A stretch of DNA of 64,000 nucleotides from Edaphochlamys debaryana (lineage: Eukaryota; Chlorophyta; Chlorophyceae; Chlamydomonadales), in NCBI GenBank assembly GCA_016858145.1, contig JAEHOE010000228.1, forward strand, positions 1 through 64,000, given 5' to 3'. Both the position numbers and the translations under genes were made by a program. How positions within the stretch are numbered: position 1 is the first letter of the stretch; each line of letters starts with the position of its first letter. Below, one piece after another: positions 47,901 through 59,101 of this stretch. The notes under the pieces were generated by a model that saw only the letters and a program-made list of their open reading frames with translations, was not told where the DNA came from and ran no database searches.

Positions 47901-50900
47901 CCTCCCGCCTCCGCCCGAGCTTCCCTCCCCGTCCCCGCTGCCACCAAACCAGCCGTCGTACCCTTCACCGCCAAACCAGCCGTCCTTCCCGCCTCCGCCG
48001 GGCCAACCATCCTACCCGCCGCGACCAAACCAGCCGTCCTTTCCGCCGCCGCCGGGCCAACCATCCTACCCACCGCCACCAAACCAGCCGTCCTTCCCGC
48101 CTCCGCCGGGCCAACCATCCTACCCACCGCCACCAAACCAGCCGTCCTTCCCGCCTCCGCCGGGCCAACCATCCTACCCGCCGCGACCAAACCAGCCGTC
48201 CTTTCCGCCGCCGCCGGGCCAACCATCCTACCCACCGCCACCAAACCAGCCGTCCTTCCCGCCTCCGCCGGGCCAACCATCCTACCCGCCGCCACCAAAC
48301 CAGCCGTCCTTCCCGCCTCCGCCGGGCCAACCATCCTACCCTCCACCGCCAAACCAGCCGTCCTTCCCGCCTCCGCCGGGCCAACCATCCTACCCTCCAC
48401 CGCCAAACCAGCCTTCCTTCCCGCCTCCGCCGGGCCAACCATCCTACCCTCCACCACCAAACCAGCCGTCCTTCCCGCCTCCGCCGGGCCAACCATCCTA
48501 CCCGCCGCCACCAAACCAGCCGTCCTTCCCGCCTCCGCCGGGCCAACCATCCTACCCACCGCCACCAAGCCAGCCGTCATACCCGCCGCCGCCGGGCCAA
48601 CCATCCTACCCGCCGCCACCAAGCCAGCCGTCATACCCGCCGCCGCCGGGTCTGCCCGACGCGCCCCCGCCACACGGAGCTCCAGCTTTGCCGCCGCCGC
48701 CAGGCGTGCCGTCGTCGCCTTCAGCCCCAGAGCTGCCGCCGCCACCCCTGTTTCCGTCGGGGCCACCTCCGCCAGGGCATCCCTCGTATCCGCTCCCACC
48801 ACCATACCCCAGCACTCCTGGGTTCCCCAGCTATCCGCCGCCTCCAGGCCTTCCCGCGTATCCGCCGTCCCCAAGCCTTCCGGCGTATCCGCCGCCGCCG
48901 GGGCTGCCTGCTTACCCGCCGCCGCCGGGGGCTCCAGCCTATCCACCGCCCCTGGTTCCAGAGACTCCGCCACCGCCGGCAACACCTCCGTTGCCCGTGC
49001 CGCCGGCTCCATCTCCCCTAACACCTTCGCCTCAGCCGCCATCGCCACTACCGCCGTCGCCCCAGCCGCCTTCGCCCCCGCCGCCGTCGCCCGTACCGCC
49101 ATCACCCCAGCCGCCTTCGCCGCAGCCTCCCTCGCCCCAGCCGCCTTCGCCTCAGCCCCCCTCTCCTCCGCCACCTTCGCCTCGGCCACCTTTACCCCAG
49201 CCACCCTCCCCTCCGCCACCTTCCCCTCGGCCACCTTCACCCCAGCCACCCGCTCCTCCGCCACCTTCCCCTCGGCCACCTTCACCCCAGCCACGTTCTC
49301 CTCCGCCACCTTCTCCGCAGCCGCCTTCGCCCCATCCTCCATCCCCGCAGCCACCCAGGCCGCCCCCGCCTCCATCTCCTTTGCGGCCGTCACCGCCTTC
49401 GCCTCATCCTCCAACCATGCCTCCACCCGAGTCCCCACCCTATCCCTTCAACGGCCCCCCGCATCCACCTGCGCCCTCACCCCAGCCTCCCTCCCCGCCC
49501 TCCCCTGAGCCACCCGCTCCGCTGCCGCGAGCGCCGCCCTCCCCGCAACCCCCTCGTCCCCCTTCGCCCGAGCCTCTGCTCCCGCCCTCTCCCCCACCGC
49601 CGTCGCCCTCCCCACCCTCACCCTTGCCTCCGCCTCCCCCGTCTCCGCCCTCCCCGCCCCCGCCGCTCCCGCCGTCTCCCCAGCCACCCAGCCCCTTCCC
49701 GCCAGCGCCCCCTTCTTGTACGGCTGTGTGCATAAAACCGTCTGTTCCATGTCCCTTCTCGGTAAGCAGGGCCTGGAGAAGTTGACGAACGGACGCAACA
49801 TCTCTTAAAAACAGAGCCTGCTCGTTCGTTCATTGCGGTTTCTAATGTGTTACCTGCAATCCTTGTGTTGCATGCACAGATCTTCTCCGGTTACAGCTGG
49901 TCCCTGACGACCGGGTACGACAAGAGCGTTTCGCTGCTGTACAAGTACTGGCCGTACTTCGCGCCCCACGACGACGGAAGCGGTCCGATCTACATGTACG
50001 GCAGCCCCAGCGGCCCGCACCTCGAGTTCCTCGAGCCCATCTCTCTCCAGGTCTGCAAGAGGGAGGAAAGGGAGGGGCAAGTGCCCCGATATTTGGGGCA
50101 AGCCAATGCAATGCAAGGAAGAACGGGTCAACAAGCAGCCACCTTTGGAACGGAGGGCAGCGCTGACTCCCGCATGCATCTCAACCTTCCTGCCGCTATC
50201 ACTGACCCGGTCCTGATACTCGGCCCCCCACGCCTTCCCCCACAGTGCTTCATGCAACTGCAGTACAACCGATCATCAGTGCTCCTTCCGCCCAACGCAA
50301 CCGGCCCGGTGCCGCCCACGCCGCCGCTTCCTCTGACAACCGTGTGGGGCTTTGGCGCTTCGCTAACCCCCAATGGAGCCTGCGTCGCGAACAGCCTCGC
50401 AGACTGGTCGCGATACTACGGCTCGTGGCTCGCGGACGCGATCGCGCTGAAGCTAAACGTGCAGCTTGCGGAGTTGGTCGACAAGGGCATAATCACCGAA
50501 GTCAGGCCCGGCTCGGCGCTTTCGTTCTACAACGCAGCTTTTGCGGATCTGTGGCCGCCCGACTACGCGCCGCAGTTCAACGTCAGCGCCTGCGCCTGCC
50601 GTACTGTCGGATCCAAAAATCTGGATGCCGAGTCGTACGTCGGCGGCAACGCGTACAACAGGACGCTGGACGATGCCGTGAGCGCTGGCACGTGCGCGTC
50701 GGTGCTGACTAACGTGTACGGACCTGACGTGTGCCAGCTCGAGCCGGAGGCCGGGCCGTCGCTCCTGTGCTGGCCGTCATCGCCGCCGCCCAAGCCGCTG
50801 AGCCCGCCGCCGCGGCCGCGGCCGCCGCCAAGCCCAGCGCCGCCCAGCCCCGAGCCGCCAAGCAGCCCTTCGCCTCTGAGCCGAGCACCACCAAGCCCGC

Positions 50901-53900
50901 CGCCGGGGACCCCCCCGCGGGTGCCTGGGCCACCGATGAGCCCGGGCCCGCCCGATCGGCCGCCGCCGCCAGCGGTGCCGCCGCCACCTGGCGCGCCGCC
51001 GCCGCCGGGTCTGCCGCCGCCGCCGGACCTGCCGCCGCCGCCGGGCTTGCCTGTTCCGCCGGATCGACCACCGCCGCCAGGACTGCCGGCTCCGCCAGAC
51101 CAGCCGCCCCAGCCCGGCCTGCCCCAGCCGCCGGTCACACCTCCTCCCCCCCGCCGTCCCCAGCTCGCCATACCCCGGACCCCCACCCCTGGACCCGAAC
51201 CCGCCCCCCACCCCGCCGACCTCACCAAGCCCTGCCGCACCGCAGCCGCCATCCCTGGATCCCCCGATGGCGCCCCCCCAGATTCCGGATCCGCCGTACC
51301 TGCCCAACCCTCCTCCCCTGTCGCCGCCCGCCATGCCGCCGCCAGCCACTCCTGGCGAGCTGCCGCCGTCGCCGCCGCCTGGCCTGCCGCCGACGTCGCC
51401 GCCGAGCCAGCCGCCGCCGTCGCCAGGCCTGCCTGCACCCACGCCGCCCTCACCCGAACCCCCGGCAGCACCGCCACCCTCCCCTGCCCCGCTCCCTCCG
51501 TCCCCAGCGCCTCCTTACCCGCCGTCCCCTCCCCCAGCGGCCCCGCCCTCGACGCCCCCGTCCCAACCGCCCTCGCCCCCGCCCTTCGTTGCCACGCCGC
51601 CTGCCCCGCCCGCCACCTGTTCCGGACCCTGTGTACCTCCCGGCACGCCCTGTCCATACACGGTGTATGACACCATGGACTGGGCCGACACGTCCGTACA
51701 GTCCCCTGCTGCCGTAACGCTTCTGGCGCACTGGTCCTTCTTCGCTGACTATCAGAACGACGACATCTACATCTTCGGCTCTCCCAACGGACCTCACTTT
51801 GAGTTTCTTGACATGCCTTCGCTTCAGTGCTTCTTGCAACTGCAGTACAACGCGACCCTGCTTTGGCCCAACTCGTCCGCGCCTCCGCCGCCGTCCCCGC
51901 CGCCGCTGCCGTTGGCAACCGTCGAGGGCTTCGGCGCGCGCGTCGACGGCTCCTTCCGATGCCACGCGTTGACTGATCGCGATGCCGGCATGTATTATGG
52001 CTGGTGGCTCGCGGATGCAATCGTGCTAAAGCTCAACTCGCAGCTATCGCGGCTTTACGAGGCGCTAGAGGAGCTAGAAGCGAGCCAGGCCAACATGCCG
52101 CCGGGCGAGCTCCAGAGCCCGCTCGAGCCTCCCCCCTCTCCCTCTGCTGGCCTTGCGCCCGTGCAAAGCACCGAACGCGAGGATGGGGGCAGTGGTTTGG
52201 GGAGGGCGCACTCGGTGCCCGGCGTCGCTCCGCTGTACCGGGCGGTTTTTGCGGAGATCTGGGCGCCCGGGGCTCAGGGCCCCGAGCTGGGCGTGGGCAT
52301 GTGCTCATGCCGTACGGTCGTTGCCGTACTGTACGACGCGGAGATGTTTGTCGGTGGCGGCGCGCCAGGTCGGTCGTTCGGGGCCGCCTCTGTGCCGATC
52401 AGACGGGCAAAGCATTTGCCCGGCGTCCCAAGTAAACCTTCCCAGATCTCAACCCTTGCTGCAATCTCGCCAATCCTTCCGGACGTCTCTTTCTTTCTGA
52501 CCCTTACTTGTCCTCCGCCCTCTGTGCAGGCACGTCCCTTGCCAACGTTGTGGCAGCGGGGACGTGTGGCGGCGCGCTTCCCGATGTGTACGGCCGTGCC
52601 GTGTGCGGCCGCGAGCCGCCGCCGGGTCCGCCGCTGCTGTGCCCGGCCCTGTCGCCGCCGCCGCCGGGGACGCCCATTCCGCCGTCGCCCTCGCCGCCGT
52701 CACCAGGCGTACCCGAAAGCCCGAAACCACCGCCGTCGCCGTCGCCGCCGTCGCGGCCCCCGGCGCCTTCACCTCCCAGCCTGCCGCAAACTCCTGTCGG
52801 CGAGCCGACGCGGCCGACGCGGCCGCCGACTGCACCGTCAACGCCGCCGCCGGACCTGCCGACGGCGCCGCCGCCCAAGAAGAAGAAGCGATCGCCGCCA
52901 CCGCCGCCACCACCGCCGCCGCCGCCACCGCCGTCGCCACCGCTGCCACCTTCGCCGCCGCCGCCAGCGCCTCACACACCAAAGCAGCCGCGTCGGCCCA
53001 AGCCGCCGCCTGGCGTGGCCATCCCGCCACCGCCGGAGCTGCCCACGGCGCCGCGGGCACCTCGCCCTCCGCCGCCGCCACGCTCGCCGCTGCCGCCGCC
53101 GTCGACGCCGCCGCCGACAGCACCGCTGCCGCCAACGACACCGCTGCCGCCGTCGGCTCCGGCGCCGCCGTCTTTGCTACCTTCTACGCCGCCGCCGCCG
53201 AGAAAAATGCGCCCCAGGCCGCCGCCGCCTTCGCCATCGGCGCCGGGCGTACCGCCGCTGCCCCCGCCAGCTGGCGGACAGCAGCCTCCGCCTCCGCCGC
53301 CTCCGTCAGGGCAGTCGGACGAGTTCCCGTTTTACCGGTGCTACACGAGGCAGGGGCACCCGGCTCGTCTGGAGCTTATGCAGGTACGCGGTTGGGGCCG
53401 AGTGCCACACGCACAAGGCTGCGAGGACCTACCGCCGCTAGCTAGGCATGTGGACAGGAAGCATGCTTCCCGGCATGCACGTGTGTGACTGAGGCACTCC
53501 CGTCCAAGCTACTCGTGTGGCACGCCAAGTGCGCATTGATTGCATCCCCCGGCGCGTGCCAAGCGCACTTGAACAGGCGTTCAACTCAACAGTGCGCTCT
53601 GCTGTGTCCCCACCCGCAGAACAAGACCAACGCCGTGGGCGACAACTCGTACTGCTTCCGCTTCGAGACCACGGCCTGCAACCCAGCCAACCAGCTGTGC
53701 TGCGGCATGGACATAGACCGCGTGGAGTTCAGCATCAGTGAGCGTTGACGCTGACAACCTCTAATAGAGTTTGGCTCGGCGGCTTTGGGAGCATTGCGGA
53801 CAAGGTTTGGGTGCTGGGTCAGTGTGAGGCGGTGTCTCGCAGCTTGGGTGGCCCCTGACCTCTGCACGGCGCCTTGTTTCCCCTCATCCCGCAGACGACG

Positions 53901-54187
53901 CGTGCCTGCAGTCCGTGTACAACGTGGCGATCAACGGCCGGACGGTGTTCCCGTCGTACAAGCAGTACGACAGGCCGGGGGGGCCGTTTACCGTTATGAA
54001 GCTGCGGCTGAGCGTGACTCAGGCGCAAGCGCCCAGCTCCATGCTGTGCTTTGCGATGCGCAGCGGGCCCTGCCCCACGCTCCAGTCGCTGTGCGCGGGC
54101 CCCAGCTGTCAGAGCACTCTGGCGGATGACGAGGTGGGACCCTCGAGCTACAGCTGCTGCCCCGTGGAGTACCAGCGCTGGTGGTAG
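41910..54187 (+). CDS. giant multi-module pherophorin
   Basis: Nine exons: 41910-41973, 43087-44376, 44560-46085, 46408-49761, 49880-50050, 50246-52368, 52530-53383, 53620-53737, 53895-54187 (about 3263 residues). Exon 1 encodes a signal peptide ([20 protein letters not shown]). Six tandem N-type pherophorin modules follow, each with a CPF/CPY start, an LQCF(L/M) core, a (W)[17 protein letters not shown] helix, an ACxCRTV motif and a terminal LLC: starting near 43176, 44050, 45045, 45880, 49715 and 51620. Modules are separated by Pro-rich rods, the largest ~930 residues (46950-49710). The C-terminus is one pherophorin domain ([54 protein letters not shown]). Exon 6 needs a one-base shift in a C7 run at 51146-51152 to stay open; total length fits exactly one extra base. 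Exon 1 to 2 joining is phase-compatible but spans a 1.1-kb intron, so it is less certain. Secreted wall or matrix scaffold by family. Confidence 0.9.
47972..48650 (+). repeat. 54-bp coding minisatellite in the pherophorin rod
   Basis: About twelve 54-bp units encode an 18-residue repeat ([18 protein letters not shown]). Units 1 and 4 share the PPRP variant and the same silent differences 162 bp apart (48021 and 48183), showing that a block of three units was itself duplicated. Confidence 0.95.
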
Positions 54188-55096
54188 CCATATGTTGCGG
54201 ATCTCGGATCCTGGATTCTTCATAGCAGGATCCGGACCCATGTTGAGCGAGATCCAGGGCTCAAGTTGTGGCACCGTGGATGGAAGGGAGGAGAGGTGCC
54301 GAGAGAGGTGGTGGCGGCCAGCGCTGGGGGCGGAAAGGCGCGTAGCTATGTGATGTCGCGATCGCTTGCGCGTGGTGGGTTGCTGGCTTCACTCGGGGTC
54401 ACGACCCAGAGCGGCCAAGGCTGCCGTATTAGGGAGACGGGAAAGCAGGATGAAGCTTTTGTGGGGGCTAGCAGGTCTAGTTAGCGCTAGGCCGATGTGG
54501 GTTCAATTCATTGACCGGTGGAAGGCCTCGGCTGGAGAAGGGCTGCGGGTATGCGTGAGAGCAGCGGGACCAAGCCGGGCCCCCATCGACCTGATGATCG
54601 GCCCTCATCTGACATTCACTTCGGCTGTTAGTTGCACTGGCTGAGGCTTGACGTCACCTCTGGCGTGATTCGTGCCAGGGACTATAGCTCTTTCTCCAAA
54701 CCGGGTTTGCCCTTATGCTGTCGACCAGCTCAACGTGTTCACCGGGCGTTATGCGAGCGAGCGCGAGCCAGGCCCCTCTCTTCGCATGGCCGCGCAAGTC
54801 TTCTCTGCTACGGTACTGCGCTAGTTGGGGTCTTGGGACCTTGCTGCTGGGCCTCTTGCCTTGGGCTGAAAAGCGGTCAAGGAATGCCAAGGGCTTGCTG
54901 CTCTCTATTTGCTAGTGCGGGGCTGCCAGGAACTAATAGGGGACAAGCACTGAGATGGGGTATGGGAATTGGCACTGAATGCATTGGTGACGTGTGTTTG
55001 TGTGAATGAATTTGCATGGGCGGGGCCACCAAATGTGGCACCCTCGACTGAGATATGGAGTCCGCCGCTCCCCCTGGCGTTACAGACCAAACTTGG
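54188..55096. other. 3' UTR of the giant pherophorin gene
   Basis: No further coding exon follows the stop. The only plus-strand TGTAA seen is at 55097-55101, so this ~910-bp stretch is best read as 3' UTR. Confidence 0.5.
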
Positions 55097-55101
55097 TGTA
55101 A
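55097..55101 (+). terminator. polyadenylation signal TGTAA of the giant pherophorin gene
   Basis: First plus-strand TGTAA found after the stop codon at 54187. Confidence 0.5.
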
Positions 55102-55394
55102 CGGCGGCATACAGAGGCTTGATCCAACCACAACCCCATCCCGTGCGTGCCAACTGCAACAACGATTCGTTCGGACCCGCGTTGACCCGACGGGTCCCAA
55201 TGCAGCAGCGCGGCCAAGCCCGGACCCTAGGCCAACCCGCTCTCACCGCCTGTTGCTCCCATTGTGTACCAGTGCTGCTACATACTATGCAACGGCGGCC
55301 TGCCATGTGCCTTCGAAGCAACGCGAACGGACCCGCCCCTCCCCACCTCAGCTAGCTACAGCCCTGCTGCCCAAACCCTGCTGGTTGCAACTTG

Positions 55395-55399
55395 TTACA
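55395..55399 (-). terminator. polyadenylation signal TGTAA of the His-rich repeat gene
   Basis: First minus-strand TGTAA after the stop at 55970, giving a ~570-nt 3' UTR (55400-55969). Another TGTAA lies at 55080-55084. The gene converges on the giant pherophorin. Confidence 0.5.
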
Positions 55400-55969
55400 G
55401 CATGTCGCTAGCTAGCTGCCCTCCAAGATCTCACCCCATCCACATTCATGCTTCTCTCCGCGCCGATAAACGGGCCACTGGCCCGTTCTGTTCTGGCAGC
55501 CGAATCTTGTACTCCCCACCCAGCCCGTCACTCCGCATGCCTCGCCCCCAGGCCCAGCAGACCCAGGGGCCCCTTGGGCAGCGCAGCAAGCGGCAGGCCC
55601 GTCTGCGGGTCATGCGCAGCACGCATGCCGCGGGGGCTGCCCGGCGCCTCAGCGCCGCCGCCACCGCCGCTGCTGCCGCCGCCGCCGCCATGCCTGCCGC
55701 CGCCGCCGCCGTCGTGCTCCTTAGCGGCATGCTGCGCCGCCGCCGCCGCGTCCCCGGCGGTCTCGCCCTCGCCCCTCGGTTCCGCCGCCGCCGCCGCCGT
55801 GCCTGCGTGCAAGGGTGTGAGGATCAGTGATCGGTTATCGGCGCTCGTTTGCTCCCATCCATTAATTCGTGTTAAATGCCATCCTATCGAGTCGCAAGAG
55901 TCACGGCGGCACAAGCAAGGTATTTTTCTATTTCAGCATGCGCGCCCCTCCCACATCTTCGCGCCGCCG

Positions 55970-58625
55970 TCACTTGCCGCCGCCGCCGCCGCCACGCCAC
56001 CAGGGGCTCCTCTGGGCCGCCACAGCGCCGTGCGGTCGGGCCGCGGAGGGCAGGGGCGGAGGCACGGTGGCGGCCGTGTGGTGGGGGTGGGGGTAGGAGG
56101 GGCGCGGGTGCTGGTAGTTGGTCTTGCCGATGATGCGGCCTGCGGGTGTGCGGGGTGCATGGGTTAGAGCGTCATCGCTGAATGCATGAATGAGTGACGT
56201 GTTTGCACTACTATCGGTGTGCAGTTGGCAGCCGAACCTTACCCCCATCCGGCCCAGCGGGGCCTCAACCCCACCGCCGACCCCCACGTCAACGCCGACC
56301 CCGACCCGTCCCCGACTCTAACCCCGCAGCCCCCCACCTGCCAGCTCCGAGGCCGCCTCGGGCGTGTGCGCCACCGCCTCCCTCAGCCCCGAGTGGGGCC
56401 GACCCTCAACCCCTCCCCCTTCGCCTCCACCGCTGACCCCTCCGCGGTACGGCGAGCCGCGCGCTGGGCTCTGTACCGGCGAGCCGCCGCCCGGGCCCAG
56501 GCCCAGGCCCAGGCCGAAGCCCGGGCTGCTCTGCGCGCTGGTCCCGCCGCTGCCGGAGGAGAGGCTGCGGCCGTGCGTGCCGGGCATGGGGCTGCTGCGT
56601 ACAGGCAGGCAGGGCCAGGATGGGATGTATGGGCGTGATGACATGGGCTGAGGCTAATGATAATAATCATCAAGGCCATGAAATTTTTAGGCAGAAGCAT
56701 TGCATGCAATGAAGGCCATGCGTTTTCTAGCAGGTTATCCCAGGAAAGGCAATCTCGAAGGACGGACGTACCTGGTGATGCTTCCGCCGCCAATGGAGGC
56801 GTCCGGGGTGGTGGGCTCGCCGTGGCCGTGCGAGTGGGTGCGGGTGTGGGCGTGGGTTTGCGTGTGGCTTGAAGCGGGGTGGCCGTAGCTGGCCTTGCCT
56901 ACCATGCGGCCTGGAGGGTGGGGACAGGAGGTAGGGTGAGAAAACTTGCTCGTGATGGGGTTTAAATACTTCCCTGCGGTGCTCAAGGGCCCTACCCCTC
57001 ATCCCGGAATGGCACCCGATAACTCTGTGTTGTCAATCTGGCATCCCCCGTCCCAACCTACCCGCCAGTTCCGCCGCCGCCTCGCCCGGGTCCCTCACGC
57101 TGTGCCGAATCGAGTCCACGGCGTCCCGGGCGCTGTCCCTCAGCGCACCCAGGCCCGCGCTCAGGCCCAGGCCCAGGCCCACACGGGCCCCGCCGCCGCC
57201 GCCGCCGCCCGCCGCCATCTCCTCCCCCGCCTCCGCCTCAGGGTGCTCTGCGTGCTGGCGCTGGCGCAGTGCGGTGGCTTCGGCGGGGTCGTGGGGCGGC
57301 ATACCGGGGCCGGGGGCGGCGATGTGGACGGAGGTGTGGTGCTGGGCCGAGGCCGAGGCCGAGGCGTAGGCGAGGCGGCCAGAGGCGGAGGCGGAGGGCT
57401 CGGCGGGGTGGAAGCCCACTGCCTGCGTGCGTGGAGACCGGGCAGGAGGAGTGTTAGAGATCGAGGAAATGGCCCCCATGCGCATGCAAAGTACGACTCG
57501 GTCGCTCGCAAAGGTGGGGAAGGCATGATGGCGAGCCCTTACCGCCCCTTGCCCGGTTGCACGGTCCGCAGCCAGCATCCCGAGCACCCGCCCCAGGCCC
57601 CAAGCCATGGCATAACCTCCCGCCCATCGCATCTATCCCTCCCCGCCACCCACCCACCCGCTCGACCCGCCGGAAGATACCCGACACCAGGCCCCGCACC
57701 ATGCCCGCAGCCGAGCCCACGGAGTGCACGGAAGCGGCCGCCAAGCCGGGGGCGAGGGGGAGGGCGGTGGCGTGGGGGTTGGCGTGGGGGTCGGTCGGGG
57801 CGGAGCGGCGGTGCAGGAGGGGGTCGGCGGCGCTGCCCTCTAGGAGGCCGTCGGCGGAGGTGGCACTGGCGGTGGAGGGGGAGTAGCAGCCCGGCGGGAG
57901 GTCGAGGGCCGTGTGGGCAGCGCCGCTGTTGGGGTGGCAGGGGCGCGGGGGTAGAGGGTGACATGGACGTGAACGGAGGGGCACGGGAAGTAGGCTCTGA
58001 GGGCTCTTGAAGCGCGGCGCCGTGACGACACGAGTAAGATTACTGCAGCGCCCCCCTCCCTCCTCCTTACGCCCCACACGGCCCGGCTCGAGCGCATCCC
58101 ATTCCCCATCCACCCCAAGCCCCATGCCCCGCCCACCCCGCTCACCCGCTGCCCTCGGGGGCGAGGCCGTGCGCTGTGTCGGGGCCGTGGCCGGGGCCGG
58201 CGGGGTGCGCCGCCGACGCCTCCAGCCCAGGGAAGTGCGCGGCGTAGCGGCCCGCGGTGTCGTGGGGCAGCGCCGCCGCGGGCAGCTTGCCCGCCAGCAC
58301 CAGGCCCTCCTGCTCCTCGCTGTCTGGGTAGAGCACGTCCTGCGAGCGAGCGAGCGAGCATGAGCGCACGCACACATGTTAAGCGCAGGGAGATAGAGGT
58401 ACCGACGGAAAGCAGGGAGAGGCGGAGAGGCGGTGAAGCGGGCGCGCGCCGCAGGGGCTCCGCGTCAGAGCGGGCGAAGCTGCCTTGTTCGAGCTGCCAC
58501 GCTGATGTCTATCGGTTGCGCGCGGCAAGAGAGAGGAAGGTGTGTGCGCGGCCTCGTGCGGCCTAGCGCTGGAGCCGCACCTGGTCCGGGTCCTCGGCTG
58601 GCGGCCTCGCGTGGACGTCGGACAT
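55970..58625 (-). CDS. unrecognised His-rich protein with repeated GRxxGK motif
   Basis: Eight exons: 58625-58581, 58339-58146, 57925-57681 (or to 57654), 57616-57543, 57422-57062, 56910-56772, 56594-56338, 56139-55970 (494 or 503 residues). It starts MSDVHARPPAEDPDQ and has no signal peptide. Amphipathic helical stretches occur in the middle (GMVRGLVSGI and MAWGLGRVLGML; RDSARDAVDSIRHSVRD). A unit is repeated: EAAAELAG, intron, GRMVGKASYGHP, then again EAASELAG, intron, GRIIGKTNYQHP, each followed by a His-rich tail (HAHTRTHSHGHG; HPHPHH). Intron position and phase are the same in both copies, pointing to an exon-level duplication. His-rich tails could bind metal; the general look is that of stress-type disordered proteins, but no family was recognised. 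The junction between exons 3 and 4 is uncertain. Confidence 0.66.
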
Positions 58626-59101
58626 CGTTTGCTGCTGGTGAGCTTGCGGGTCGGCCGTGCGAGCAGTCGCGGGCCCGCTGAGCACTTGAGTGCGCCGACG
58701 CTGGCGACGGCGGCCTCAAGGCCGAGACCCTCGGGTCGGAATTGTGACAAAGAGGAATTGGAAGTTCACTGCGCGTTGACTGCCGCCGCAAAGCAAAGAA
58801 GTATACGCTGCGTATGCGCCTATTGCGTCTTGCTGCAGCGGGAGCTCGGCGCGCGCGAATGAAGCGCTCAGCTGAGCCCCGGCATCCCAAGAGATGCTCT
58901 CCCTGCCACGACACACCTTTGCACTATACTTTTGAAGCCCTACCAATAGATCAAACGCACGAGACGGGGCTTGGTCTTGCTTGGAAAGTTTGCTCTCGAG
59001 GCCATCTTCGGGAAGGCAGGGCGGCCAAGTATGTGCGTGAGGCGTGGCTCGCTAGGGCCAAAGCTGCTTACAGATGCTAGAATGAACGCATCCGGTCGCT
59101 G
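58626..59101. promoter_or_regulatory. divergent promoter region, His-rich gene and receptor cyclase
   Basis: 476 bp between outward-facing starts. A TATA-like ACTATACTT at ~58922-58930 lies about 175 bp upstream of the rightward start. No exon was found between. Confidence 0.5.

Noticed and set aside
47681..49438. 585-codon minus-strand open frame opposite the pherophorin rod
   Set aside because: It mirrors the 54-bp Pro repeat ([22 protein letters not shown] text) and has no independent features; the plus strand carries the pherophorin frame.
54460..54530. GTGGGTTCAATTC sequence resembling a tRNA T arm
   Set aside because: No cloverleaf can be drawn around it; it lies in the 3' UTR of the giant pherophorin.
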